A stretch of 49,726 nt of DNA from an uncultured Pelagibacteraceae bacterium (lineage in GTDB: Bacteria; Pseudomonadota; Alphaproteobacteria; Pelagibacterales; AG-422-B15), in the NCBI GenBank assembly GCA_902584215.1, contig CACHYW010000005.1:1-49726 (forward strand). Reading direction: 5' to 3'. Shown here in pieces: positions 19,115-28,811 of this stretch (position 1 is its first letter; each line of letters begins with the position of its first letter). Below the pieces are notes generated by a model. It was not told the DNA's origin, did not search any database, and worked only from the letters and a program-made list of their open reading frames with translations. The translations under genes were made by a program, and so were the position numbers.

Positions 19115-21307
19115 ATGAGTGATGTAACTTATGAAATAGATAGTGATGGTGTTGCGGTAGTAACTTGGGATTTAGAAAATCGTTCAATGAACGTTCTCAA
19201 TTTTCAATCTTTAGGTGAATATAGACAAATTATAGAAAAGCTTATTGGCGACGATGCAGTTAAAGGTATCGTTCTGAGAAGCGCTAAAGATGCATTCATA
19301 GCCGGAGCAGATCTTACGTCTTCTGAAGTTTTTGGTTTTGACAGCGTTCAAGAAGATAAAGTTAAGGCTGCAGAAAAAATTTATAATGGAAATATGGAAA
19401 TGCAACTGTTGTTTAGAAGCATGGAAACATGTGGCAAGCCTTTTGTTGCAGCAATAAATGGACATGCTTTAGGCGGTGGATTTGAGATTTGTTTGTCATG
19501 TCATTATCGTGTTGCAATTGATAATGATAAAATTCAAATCGGACAACCAGAAGCAAAAGTTGGCCTTATACCCGGAGCGGGTGGGACTCAAAGAGTGCCT
19601 AGATTGGCAGGAGTTACCCAAGACATAATGGGCTTCCTTTTAGCAGGAACTCCATTCACTCCTAAAAAAGCTCTTAGCGCAGGACTTATTAACGAAGTGA
19701 CAGACAAAGAAAGTTTATTAGCCGTTGCAAAAAAATATATTGTTGATGGTGGTAAAGCAGTTCAACCATGGGATGAAAAAGGATTTAAATTCCCAGGTGG
19801 ACTTCCTTACACGCCAAAAGGCATGATGCTATGGGCTGCGGCCTCATCATCGCTTAGGAAAAATTCTTACAATAACTATCCAGCTCAAACAGCTATTTTG
19901 TCCGCAGTATATGAAGGTGTTCAGGTTCCAATTGATGCTGCATTAAGAATTGAGGCGCGATACTTCACCAATGTAGTAATGGATCCAAGATCGCAAAATA
20001 TGGTCAGAAGCTTATTTGTAAATATGCAAGCTCTCAGTAAGGGAGCAAGAAGGCCAAAGGACTTTGAAAAGTATGATGTCAAAAAAATTGGTATACTTGG
20101 AGCTGGACTAATGGGTGCAGGTATCGCTTATGTTACCGCAAAAGCAGGTATAGAGGTTATTTTAATTGATACTGATCAAGATGCTGCCGATAAAGGAAAA
20201 GATTACTCAACTAAAATATTAGATAAGCAATTAAGCAAAAAAAGAACTACAGAAGAAAAGAAAGAAAAACTTTTAAACTTAATAACTCCTACTACTGATT
20301 ACTCTTTGCTTCAAGGTGCAGATCTAATTGTAGAAGCAGTTTTTGAAAACAGAGACATCAAGGCCGAAGTTACCGCTAAAGCTGAAGCACAAATTGCTGA
20401 GACGGCTGTTTTTGGTTCCAATACTTCAACTTTACCCATCACAGGACTGGCTAAAAATTCTAAAAGACCTAATAATTTTATTGGAATTCATTATTTTTCT
20501 CCTGTTGAAAGAATGCCATTAGTTGAAATTATTATGGGAAAAGAAACATCACAGGAGACTCTTGCTAAGACAATGGATTATGTGCAAAAGATTAAGAAAA
20601 CTCCAATTGTGGTAAATGACAGTAGAGGTTTCTATACAAGCCGCGTATTCAGCACATATACAGGTGAAGGTGTTGCAATGCTTGCAGAAGGAATTAAGCC
20701 CGCACTAATTGAAAATGCTGGAAAGATGACAGGCATGCCAATGGCGCCTTTAGCTCTCTCAGATGCTGTAGCTTTAGATCTTGCATGGAAGGTGACTACT
20801 CAAACTAAAAAAGACTTCGAGGCAGAGGGAAAAGAGTTTCCTATTACACCTATGTATTCAATTATGGAAGAAATGGTTGAAAAGCAAGGCAGGTTTGGAA
20901 AGAAGAATAATAAAGGGTTTTATGAATATCCTGAGAGCGGGAAAAAATACTTATGGCCTGAATTATCTAATCTTTGTAAGGAAAGTAACGAGCAGCCTGA
21001 AGTTGATGAACTAAAAAAGAGATTTCTCTATATTCAAGCCTTGGAAACAGCTAAGTGTTATGAAGAAAATGTTCTAACAGATGTGCGCGATGCTGATATT
21101 GGAGCAATTCTAGGCTGGGGAATGGCACCTTGGACTGGTGGAACGCTATCTTACATTGATATGATAGGCGTCAAAGAATTTGTTGCTGAAGCAGATAAAC
21201 TTGCACAAAAATATGGTGAAAGGTTTACACCTTGCAAGCTTCTTCGTGATATGGCCGCAAAAAATGAGACATTTCATAAAAGTGGTAATTCTAGTCAAGC
21301 AGCTTAA
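19115..21307 (+). CDS. 3-hydroxyacyl-CoA dehydrogenase / enoyl-CoA hydratase (FadB/FadJ type)
   Basis: Enoyl-CoA hydratase domain (ALGGGFEICLSCHYRVA) plus HADH domain (IGILGAGLMGAGIAYVTAKAG). ORF track start 19049 is upstream of the likely ATG 19115. Confidence 0.95.
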   Translation: MSDVTYEIDSDGVAVVTWDLENRSMNVLNFQSLGEYRQIIEKLIGDDAVKGIVLRSAKDAFIAGADLTSSEVFGFDSVQEDKVKAAEKIYNGNMEMQLLFRSMETCGKPFVAAINGHALGGGFEICLSCHYRVAIDNDKIQIGQPEAKVGLIPGAGGTQRVPRLAGVTQDIMGFLLAGTPFTPKKALSAGLINEVTDKESLLAVAKKYIVDGGKAVQPWDEKGFKFPGGLPYTPKGMMLWAAASSSLRKNSYNNYPAQTAILSAVYEGVQVPIDAALRIEARYFTNVVMDPRSQNMVRSLFVNMQALSKGARRPKDFEKYDVKKIGILGAGLMGAGIAYVTAKAGIEVILIDTDQDAADKGKDYSTKILDKQLSKKRTTEEKKEKLLNLITPTTDYSLLQGADLIVEAVFENRDIKAEVTAKAEAQIAETAVFGSNTSTLPITGLAKNSKRPNNFIGIHYFSPVERMPLVEIIMGKETSQETLAKTMDYVQKIKKTPIVVNDSRGFYTSRVFSTYTGEGVAMLAEGIKPALIENAGKMTGMPMAPLALSDAVALDLAWKVTTQTKKDFEAEGKEFPITPMYSIMEEMVEKQGRFGKKNNKGFYEYPESGKKYLWPELSNLCKESNEQPEVDELKKRFLYIQALETAKCYEENVLTDVRDADIGAILGWGMAPWTGGTLSYIDMIGVKEFVAEADKLAQKYGERFTPCKLLRDMAAKNETFHKSGNSSQAA

Positions 21308-21355
21308 ATAAGATTAGTATAATCATTATATCTTTATAGATTTGAAAGGATCCAT

Positions 21356-22678
21356 ATGGCAAACACTACACCTACGACTAATTCACTCGAAAATTACTTT
21401 TTACCCTTCACTGCAAATAAGGATTTCAAAAAAGATCCGAGGCTTTTGGATAGAGGGGAAGGTGTATATTATTGGAACCATAAAGGTGATACGGTAATTG
21501 ATGCTTCTTCAGGATTATTTTGCGTACCTCTAGGTCATGGAAGAAAAGAAATTGCGGATGCTGTTCATCAGCAATTATTAAAATTAGATTATTCACCAAG
21601 CTTCCAGGTTTCACACTTGCCTGCTTTTACTTGCGCTGAAAAAGTTGCAAAACTATTACCTGGTGACTTAAACAATGTTTTTTTCACGATATGTGGATCA
21701 ACAGCAATAGATTCAGCTATAAAAATTGTTCAAGCATATCAGCATGCAATTGGACAAGCTCATCGAATGAAGTTTGTATCACGTGAAAGAGCTTACCACG
21801 GTGTAAATATTGGCGGCACATCTCTTAGTGGCATGATTAAAAATAGAGAAATATTTACTGCTGCAATGCCTGGCGTTATTCATTTAAGACATACCTGGTT
21901 AGATGAAAATAAGTTTACAAAAGGTCAACCAGAACATGGTGCACATTTAGCTGATGATCTTCAAAGGTTTGTTGATATGTATGGCCCAGAGTCAATTGCT
22001 GCATGCTTTGTAGAGCCTATCGCGGGATCAACGGGAACATTAATACCACCTAAGGGATACTTAGAAAAGTTAAGAGCAACATGTGATAAGCATGGCATCG
22101 TATTAATTTTTGATGAAGTTATTACAGGGTTTGGAAGAACAGGAAAGTCTTTTGGTTCAGTTAAGTATAATGTTCAACCAGATATGATCACTATGGCTAA
22201 AGCTATTACGAATGGTTCCCAGCCAATGGGAGCTGTTGGGGTTTCTGATAAAATTTATAACGCAATTGTTGATAATGGCCCTGAACACGGAGTTGAGTTT
22301 TTTCATGGCTACACATACTCAGGTCACCCCGCATGTGTTGCAGCTTCATTAGCTACATTAGATATTTATGAAAAAGAAGATATTTTTGCAAGAGCTGAAA
22401 AGATGTCACCTTATTTTTTAGATGCTGTTTTTGATGCGTTTAAAGATGTTCCGGCTGTAACAGATGTTCGGGGAGATGGAATGATGGCTGCCATCGATCT
22501 TGCAGTTGATAAAACTCCAGGGGTACGTGGATATGATGCTCAAAAGAAAACTTTTGCGAATGGAGTTCATATTAAATTTACTGGCGACAGCGGTATAATT
22601 GCACCTGCTTTGATTGCCGAAGAAAAGCACATTGACGAAATGTTACAAAAAATAAAAGAAGTAGTTGTTAAATATTAA
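21356..22678 (+). CDS. Omega-amino acid:pyruvate aminotransferase (candidate taurine:pyruvate aminotransferase)
   Basis: Class III aminotransferase motif LIFDEVITGFGRTGKSFG...ITMAKAITNG; next to xsc. Confidence 0.85.
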   Translation: MANTTPTTNSLENYFLPFTANKDFKKDPRLLDRGEGVYYWNHKGDTVIDASSGLFCVPLGHGRKEIADAVHQQLLKLDYSPSFQVSHLPAFTCAEKVAKLLPGDLNNVFFTICGSTAIDSAIKIVQAYQHAIGQAHRMKFVSRERAYHGVNIGGTSLSGMIKNREIFTAAMPGVIHLRHTWLDENKFTKGQPEHGAHLADDLQRFVDMYGPESIAACFVEPIAGSTGTLIPPKGYLEKLRATCDKHGIVLIFDEVITGFGRTGKSFGSVKYNVQPDMITMAKAITNGSQPMGAVGVSDKIYNAIVDNGPEHGVEFFHGYTYSGHPACVAASLATLDIYEKEDIFARAEKMSPYFLDAVFDAFKDVPAVTDVRGDGMMAAIDLAVDKTPGVRGYDAQKKTFANGVHIKFTGDSGIIAPALIAEEKHIDEMLQKIKEVVVKY

Positions 22679-22694
22679 TAGAAAAGTTTTAAAT

Positions 22695-24473
22695 ATGACT
22701 AAAATGACAACAGAAGAAGCTTTTATCAAGGTTTTACAGAAGCATGGCATACAACATGCATTTGGGATTATTGGTTCAGCGTTTATGCCTATATCTGATT
22801 TATTTCCCAAAGCCGGTATAACTTTTTGGGATGTAGCTCACGAAACTAACGGAGGCATTGTCGCTGATGGATACACTCGTGCTACAGGAAAAATGTCAAT
22901 GTGCATTGCTCAGAATGGTCCTGGTATCACAAACTTTGTGACGCCAATTAAAACAGCATACTGGAATCATACTCCTTTACTTTTAGTAACGCCTCAAGCT
23001 GCCAACAAAACAATTGGTCAAGGCGGATTTCAAGAAGTCGAGCAGATGGCTTTATTTAAAGATATGGTTTGCTATCAAGAAGAGGTGAGAGATCCTTCCA
23101 GAATAGCAGAGGTTTTAAATAGAGTAATATCAAAAGCGTTTAGGGGCTCAGCACCTGCTCAAATAAATGTACCCAGAGACATGTGGACACAAGTCATTGA
23201 TATTGAAATACCAACGATTATAAATTTTGAAAGACCAGCTGGGGGGAATGAGGCAATATTAAAAGCATCAAAGTTACTATCTAATGCTAAATTTCCTGTA
23301 ATTTTATCTGGTGCTGGCGTTGTATTAGGCGATGCTATTGAAGAATGTAAATTACTTGCTGAAAGATTGGATGCTCCCGTTGCGTGTGGATATCAACATA
23401 ATGATAGTTTTCCAGGTAATCATCGTTTAGCTGTTGGACCCTTAGGTTATAATGGATCAAAAGCAGCAATGGAATTAATTTCAAAGGCTGATGTTGTTCT
23501 TGCTTTAGGTACTAGGTTAAACCCTTTTTCTACTTTACCATGCTATGGCATAGATTATTGGCCAACAGATGCATCAGTAATTCAAGTCGATATCAATTCA
23601 GACCGTATAGGGCTTACTAAAAAGGTAAGTGTAGGCATTTGTGGAGATTCAAAGCTTGTAACACAACAATTAATAAATAACTTAGCTCTAAGCGCTGGTG
23701 ATAATGGTAGAGATGATCGAAAAGCATTAGTTCATCAAACCAAATCTTCTTGGCTGCAAACACTAAGCAGCATGGATCACGAAGATGATGATCCTGGAAC
23801 CACATGGAACGCAGACTCTAGGAAGAGAGACTCTGATAGAATGTCTCCACGAATGGCTTGGAGAGCAATCCAAGCGGCTCTGCCCAGAGAAGCAATTATT
23901 TCCTCAGATATTGGCAATAATTGTGCAATAGGAAATGCTTATCCTACTTTTGATGAAGGAAGAAAGTATCTTGCTCCGGGTCTATTTGGTCCGTGTGGAT
24001 ATGGTTTCCCCTCAGTTCTAGGCGCTAAAATTGGATGTCCTAATATTCCAGTTGTTGGATTTGCTGGCGATGGTGCATTTGGTATTAGTATGAACGAGAT
24101 GACCTCTTGTGCAAGAGAAGAATGGCCTGCCATTACCATGGTAATATTCAGAAATTATCAATGGGGTGCCGAGAAAAGAAATTCAATTCTTTGGTATAAT
24201 AATAATTTTGTTGGAACTGAATTAGATCCAGAACTAAGTTACGCAAAAGTAGCAGAAGGATGTGGCTTAAAAGGTGTCATAGTTAGAACGATGGAAGAAT
24301 TGACTCAAAACCTAAGGAAGGCCTGCGAAGATCAGGATAAAGGTATCACAACATTTATTGAAGTTATTTTGAATCAAGAATTAGGCGAGCCTTTCAGAAG
24401 AGATGCAATGAAAAAGCCTGTTGAAATTGCAGGCATTGACTCCAGTGATATGAGTCAAGAACAAATAGGCTAG
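22695..24473 (+). CDS. xsc: Sulfoacetaldehyde acetyltransferase
   Basis: ThDP enzyme, Xsc-like segments (HAFGIIGSAFMPISDLFPKAGITFWDVAHE; CIAQNGPGITNFVTPIKTAYWNHTPLLLVTPQ); follows aminotransferase. Confidence 0.92.
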   Translation: MTKMTTEEAFIKVLQKHGIQHAFGIIGSAFMPISDLFPKAGITFWDVAHETNGGIVADGYTRATGKMSMCIAQNGPGITNFVTPIKTAYWNHTPLLLVTPQAANKTIGQGGFQEVEQMALFKDMVCYQEEVRDPSRIAEVLNRVISKAFRGSAPAQINVPRDMWTQVIDIEIPTIINFERPAGGNEAILKASKLLSNAKFPVILSGAGVVLGDAIEECKLLAERLDAPVACGYQHNDSFPGNHRLAVGPLGYNGSKAAMELISKADVVLALGTRLNPFSTLPCYGIDYWPTDASVIQVDINSDRIGLTKKVSVGICGDSKLVTQQLINNLALSAGDNGRDDRKALVHQTKSSWLQTLSSMDHEDDDPGTTWNADSRKRDSDRMSPRMAWRAIQAALPREAIISSDIGNNCAIGNAYPTFDEGRKYLAPGLFGPCGYGFPSVLGAKIGCPNIPVVGFAGDGAFGISMNEMTSCAREEWPAITMVIFRNYQWGAEKRNSILWYNNNFVGTELDPELSYAKVAEGCGLKGVIVRTMEELTQNLRKACEDQDKGITTFIEVILNQELGEPFRRDAMKKPVEIAGIDSSDMSQEQIG

Positions 24474-25093
24474 GATTTTCTTAAAATATAAATTTTATTT
24501 TTTGCGCTGGAGTTGTGACGAGGAAGTGCAAGGAATGGCCTTGAGATATACAAAGGAGTGTATTCATTAGTTCTGTAGGATAGTTCTGTATCAAAACCTA
24601 ATTTTTTAAAAATCGTCTCAGAAATTGAAAGTATTAAGTAACCATTTTTTTTTGTAACTCTTAATAATTCTTTGATTGCACCTGGCCCTACATGACCAGC
24701 TGTAAGGACTCCTGTACAGATTAATAAATCAAACTGATTACTTTTCAATGTAGTTTTTTTATTTAATGATTGGCAAACAAGCTTCTTGAAAATTTTTTTT
24801 GATTTAGCAAGTTCTAGCATTTCTTTTGAATTATCTAAACCCGTAAGATTTTTATAATCTAATTTACTGAACTCTTCAGCTACTAATCCAGTTCCACATC
24901 CAGCGTCTAAAATATTTGCTTTTTTTGAAATTTTTATTTTCTTACTAAGAATGATCTCTTTCAATCGTTTTGGATAAGCGTATCCCCAATCAGTTAAATC
25001 CTTATCGTATTCCTTTGCCCAATTTTTATAATGCAGTTTTAGTTTTGCTGGATTCTTTTCTGTATAAACAATTTTAAGCCATTTTTTTGCCAT
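24470..25093 (-). CDS. Class I SAM-dependent methyltransferase
   Basis: ANILDAGCGTGLVAEEF motif I; LTGLDNSKEMLELA. Confidence 0.88.
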   Translation of the reverse strand: MAKKWLKIVYTEKNPAKLKLHYKNWAKEYDKDLTDWGYAYPKRLKEIILSKKIKISKKANILDAGCGTGLVAEEFSKLDYKNLTGLDNSKEMLELAKSKKIFKKLVCQSLNKKTTLKSNQFDLLICTGVLTAGHVGPGAIKELLRVTKKNGYLILSISETIFKKLGFDTELSYRTNEYTPLYISRPFLALPRHNSSAKNKIYILRKS

Positions 25094-25147
25094 TAGAGAT
25101 CTTAGTCCTTTTTATATTTATACAAATAGTATAAAAATTAGTCATAT

Positions 25148-26263
25148 ATGTTAATAGGTGTTCCTAAAGAAATCAAACCTCAAGAAAATAGAGTAGGACT
25201 ATCTGCTGATAGTGTAAAGATACTTGTTTCAGAGGGCAATAAGGTAATTGTTGAAACAGGGGCAGGAATAGGCTCAGGCTTTACTGACGCTGACTACGCT
25301 TCTGCAGGTGCAAGCATTTGCAAAACTGCCAGAGAAGTTTTTGATATAAGTGAATTAATAATTAAAGTTAAAGAACCACAAAAACAAGAAGTTGAGCTTC
25401 TTAAAAAAAATCAACTATTATTTACCTATCTTCATTTAGCCGCCAATAAGGAACTTACCCTAGGGCTAATGAAATCTAGATCAACGTGTATCGCCTACGA
25501 GACTGTTACTGATGAGAATAATCGCCTACCACTACTCGCTCCGATGAGCGAAGTTGCAGGCAGAATTTCTATTCAAGCAGGAGCAAGATCATTAGAGATG
25601 ACAAACAATGGCAGAGGAGTACTTTTATCAGGTGCAACTGGAGCCCCGCCAGCAAATGTAGTTATTATTGGGTGTGGTGTAGTTGGATTTAATGCCGCAT
25701 TAATAGCGCATGGAATGAAAGCAAATGTTATTTTAATTGATCAATCTCAACAGAGGCTTGATGAACTAAAATCATTCTTTAACAATGAAGTTTCAACTGT
25801 GATTTCGACACCTGATAATATTGATGCAAATGTAAAAGATTGCGATTTATTGATAGGGGGTGTTCTTGTGCCAGGCGCGTCAGCGCCAAAACTAGTTTCG
25901 GAAAACTTAGTTTCAAAGATGAAACCAGGCTCTGCTCTTGTTGACGTAGCCATTGATCAGGGGGGATGCATTGAAACTAGCAAGCCAACAACTCATGCTG
26001 ATCCGGTGTATGTTCTGCATAATGTTGTTCATTATTGTGTTACAAATATGCCTGGATGTGTTCCTAGAACATCAACAATAAGCCTTAATCAAGCAACATT
26101 GCCATTTGTATCTGATTTAGCCAAAAATGGTCTCAATAAAGCTTTGAGTTCTAATAAAAATTTCTTAAATGGTCTAAATGTAATGGACGGAAACTGTACA
26201 CAGCAAGATGTAGCTATAGATCTTGATTTAGATTTTTGTATGCCTGAAAAGTTAATTGCTTAA
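25148..26263 (+). CDS. ald: Alanine dehydrogenase
   Basis: MLIGVPKEIKPQENRVGL N-terminus; VVIIGCGVVGFNAALIA; HVV/VHYCVTNMPGCVPRTST. Confidence 0.95.
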   Translation: MLIGVPKEIKPQENRVGLSADSVKILVSEGNKVIVETGAGIGSGFTDADYASAGASICKTAREVFDISELIIKVKEPQKQEVELLKKNQLLFTYLHLAANKELTLGLMKSRSTCIAYETVTDENNRLPLLAPMSEVAGRISIQAGARSLEMTNNGRGVLLSGATGAPPANVVIIGCGVVGFNAALIAHGMKANVILIDQSQQRLDELKSFFNNEVSTVISTPDNIDANVKDCDLLIGGVLVPGASAPKLVSENLVSKMKPGSALVDVAIDQGGCIETSKPTTHADPVYVLHNVVHYCVTNMPGCVPRTSTISLNQATLPFVSDLAKNGLNKALSSNKNFLNGLNVMDGNCTQQDVAIDLDLDFCMPEKLIA

Positions 26264-27306
26264 ATATCTTCAACAGCTTTACAGAGATTTGTTAATTTTT
26301 TTATTGCCAACTCTCGTGATAGATAGCCAAGCCCGCAATCAGGAGCAGCTATAAGTCTTTCTTTATCAATATGGTTAAGGCAATCTAAAGCTCTAGATCT
26401 AATCATATCAATATCTTCAATTTGACTTGAGGCTATTTTTAAAAGACCAAATACAATTTTTTTTGTTTTGTATTTTTCTAATAACTTTAAATCATTATAT
26501 CGATGTGCATCTTCAATTGAAATTGTATTAATACAACTTGCTTCTAATGCGTCAGCCAAATCAAAATAGCTAGATAGAGGAGCCTTTGGATAATCAACTG
26601 AGTCTATTTTATCAGGATAGCCACAACATATGTGTACAATTTTATCGCAATTGTTAATGCCGTGAAAGCAACGTTCAATATTATCAATCCCAAACTCAAG
26701 CGCTTCTTTTGATTTTCTTGCAAATAGTGGTTCATCAATTTGAATATATCTGCAGCCAACATCAACAAGATTTTTGATTTCCTTATTGATTACTTCACCT
26801 AGGTCGAAGCACATCTTCTTTTCATCATGATAAAAGTTATCAGAAATAGTATCAGCAATAGTAAGGGGGCCTGGTATTGTAGCTTTAATTGGCTTGTTTG
26901 AAACAGATTGATTAAGCTTAAATTCTTTATCTAAAAAATAACCATTGAATTCAATTTTTTTTGTTATGGTGGGAAGCCAGCAGTTATAATTTCCAGTCCT
27001 TGCAGTTTTTTCAGTGAGTATCTTAAAGTCTATCCCTTTTAAATGCCTACAATGATAGTGAATATAATTTTCTCTTCTTACCTCTCCATCAGTGACAATA
27101 TCGATTCCGCAAGCAATTTGATCATTAATGACTTGTTTTGATGCTTCATTTATTAGACTTTCATATTGACTGCCCATCTTATATTTTTCTTCTTGATATG
27201 CAGAAGTTGGTCTTTCGTTGTCGGTACCTTTTTCTCCTTTAAACCAATCTGATAAAGGTAAAAAGGACGGCTTAGGGAACGAACCAATTGTGGTTGTTAA
27301 AATCAT
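26260..27306 (-). CDS. Core MetE-like / cobalamin-independent methionine synthase C-terminal family protein
   Basis: TTTIGSFPKP N-terminus, IDEPLFARK, VHICCGYP and APDCGLGYLS (zinc-site motifs); only 348 aa, so no N-terminal MetE domain. Confidence 0.85.
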   Translation of the reverse strand: MILTTTIGSFPKPSFLPLSDWFKGEKGTDNERPTSAYQEEKYKMGSQYESLINEASKQVINDQIACGIDIVTDGEVRRENYIHYHCRHLKGIDFKILTEKTARTGNYNCWLPTITKKIEFNGYFLDKEFKLNQSVSNKPIKATIPGPLTIADTISDNFYHDEKKMCFDLGEVINKEIKNLVDVGCRYIQIDEPLFARKSKEALEFGIDNIERCFHGINNCDKIVHICCGYPDKIDSVDYPKAPLSSYFDLADALEASCINTISIEDAHRYNDLKLLEKYKTKKIVFGLLKIASSQIEDIDMIRSRALDCLNHIDKERLIAAPDCGLGYLSRELAIKKLTNLCKAVEDI

Positions 27307-27574
27307 GACAAAAGTCTATTTAAAACAGTGATTTAGCCAAGTATTAAGTATCAAATATATTCAAAAAATATATTTATATGAATCATATATTTATCAAATT
27401 CTCTTAATGTATAAAATTATAATTAATTTTTATTCATATTTTTCAGATGCTTAGATTGGAATTAAATTATTGAAGACCAGAGATTTACGCAAATTTCTTA
27501 AACTTTATTCTTTACACCTTCTCTCTTATGTATGAGAATTTTTTATTAATTAATTAACAATGTGAGGAGTAGCC

Positions 27575-28720
27575 GTGAAGAAAATAAATAAAACTCTTAA
27601 GGCTGCAAAAGTTTCAAGAAGATCAGTCCTAAAAGGTGCAGCTGCAACTGGAGCAGCAGCAGCTATTGGCCCCTGGTACATTCCAAATGCTTTTGCCGCA
27701 CCTGTTGTAAACGTTTTGATGTGGGGTGAGTACCTGCCTGATTCAGTTGTAGCTGATTTTAAAGCTAAAACTGGCATTACTGTTAACCATACCAAAATCG
27801 GAGACAACGGTGAAATAATATCAAAAATGAAAGCTGGTGGTGGCGCAGGTTATGACCTAGCAAGCCCGACGAATATGAGGGCGTTGCAATGGGAGAACCT
27901 AGGTGTCTTAGCTCCATTCGATATGAATAGAATCAATACTAGTGCTGTAAACCCGGGGATGCTCGCAGTAGGTGAGCGCGATTGGAATTTTGGTGGGAAT
28001 GGATCTCACTGGGTTCCACAATTGTGGGGAACAGAGTCAATTTCTTGGAGAACTGACAAATGGACTCCAGATGGCCTTCCAAGTTTTGGTGATTTATGGG
28101 AGCCTAATCCAGGCATTGATGGAGCTTTCATGATGGGTAGGACTTACTCAATGATGACAGGTTGTGGAATCTGGATGCATCACCAAGGCAAGATGGACTT
28201 CTGGTCTTCTTATAATGACGAAGACACTATGAGAAAGAACTGGGAGACAATTACTGATTTCTGTATTTCTAAAAAAGGAAATCTTGTTAAATTCTGGTCA
28301 GGAGCTGATCCTCAGAAACAAGGATTTACATCTGATGGTGTGGTCGTTGGACAAACTTGGGATGGCCCAATTGCAGCAATGATGAAAGCTGGTGAGCCAG
28401 TTGCCTATCAAACTACAGATGAAGGTGCGTTAGCATGGATTGACGGCATCACATTGTCTGCAAAAGCTGAGAACATTGATGAAGCTTATGAATTAATCAA
28501 TTATAGCTTTACCCCTGAAGTTGGTGGTAAAACTATTAATGAAATTGGATATAATTCAGCTGTTAATGGCGCTTCTGATTTTTACTCACCAGAAACAAAA
28601 GCTTTAGCGAAAGCAATTTATCCAGGGGATACTTCTACTAAGTTGAATCCTTGGCCACCGGAGCCACCTTGGTTTGCTGATGCAAGAGCTGAGTACGCGA
28701 ATAAATTTGAAACGGCGTAA
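27575..28720 (+). CDS. Polyamine-type ABC transporter substrate-binding protein (Tat signal)
   Basis: GTG start with GAGGAG upstream; SRRSVLKGAAATGAAAA twin-arginine signal; NVLMWGEYLPDSVVADFKAKTGITV, PotD-like. Confidence 0.85.
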   Translation: MKKINKTLKAAKVSRRSVLKGAAATGAAAAIGPWYIPNAFAAPVVNVLMWGEYLPDSVVADFKAKTGITVNHTKIGDNGEIISKMKAGGGAGYDLASPTNMRALQWENLGVLAPFDMNRINTSAVNPGMLAVGERDWNFGGNGSHWVPQLWGTESISWRTDKWTPDGLPSFGDLWEPNPGIDGAFMMGRTYSMMTGCGIWMHHQGKMDFWSSYNDEDTMRKNWETITDFCISKKGNLVKFWSGADPQKQGFTSDGVVVGQTWDGPIAAMMKAGEPVAYQTTDEGALAWIDGITLSAKAENIDEAYELINYSFTPEVGGKTINEIGYNSAVNGASDFYSPETKALAKAIYPGDTSTKLNPWPPEPPWFADARAEYANKFETA

Positions 28721-28742
28721 TTAGTTTCTAATAACATTTAAG

Positions 28743-28774
28743 GCGCTCAAGATCGTATCTTGGGCGCTTTTTTT
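28743..28774 (+). terminator. Rho-independent terminator between substrate-binding protein and ATPase genes
   Basis: GCGCTCAAGAT-CGT-ATCTTGGGCGC (11-bp stem with one G-U) followed by seven T. Confidence 0.92.
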
Positions 28775-28811
28775 GTATCGTGTTTATTAATTTAATAACT
28801 ATAATTTTCTT

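Noticed and set aside
22695-24473. Acetolactate synthase as the identity of the ThDP enzyme
   Set aside because: Sequence segments and the aminotransferase/ald context match Xsc better than acetolactate synthase
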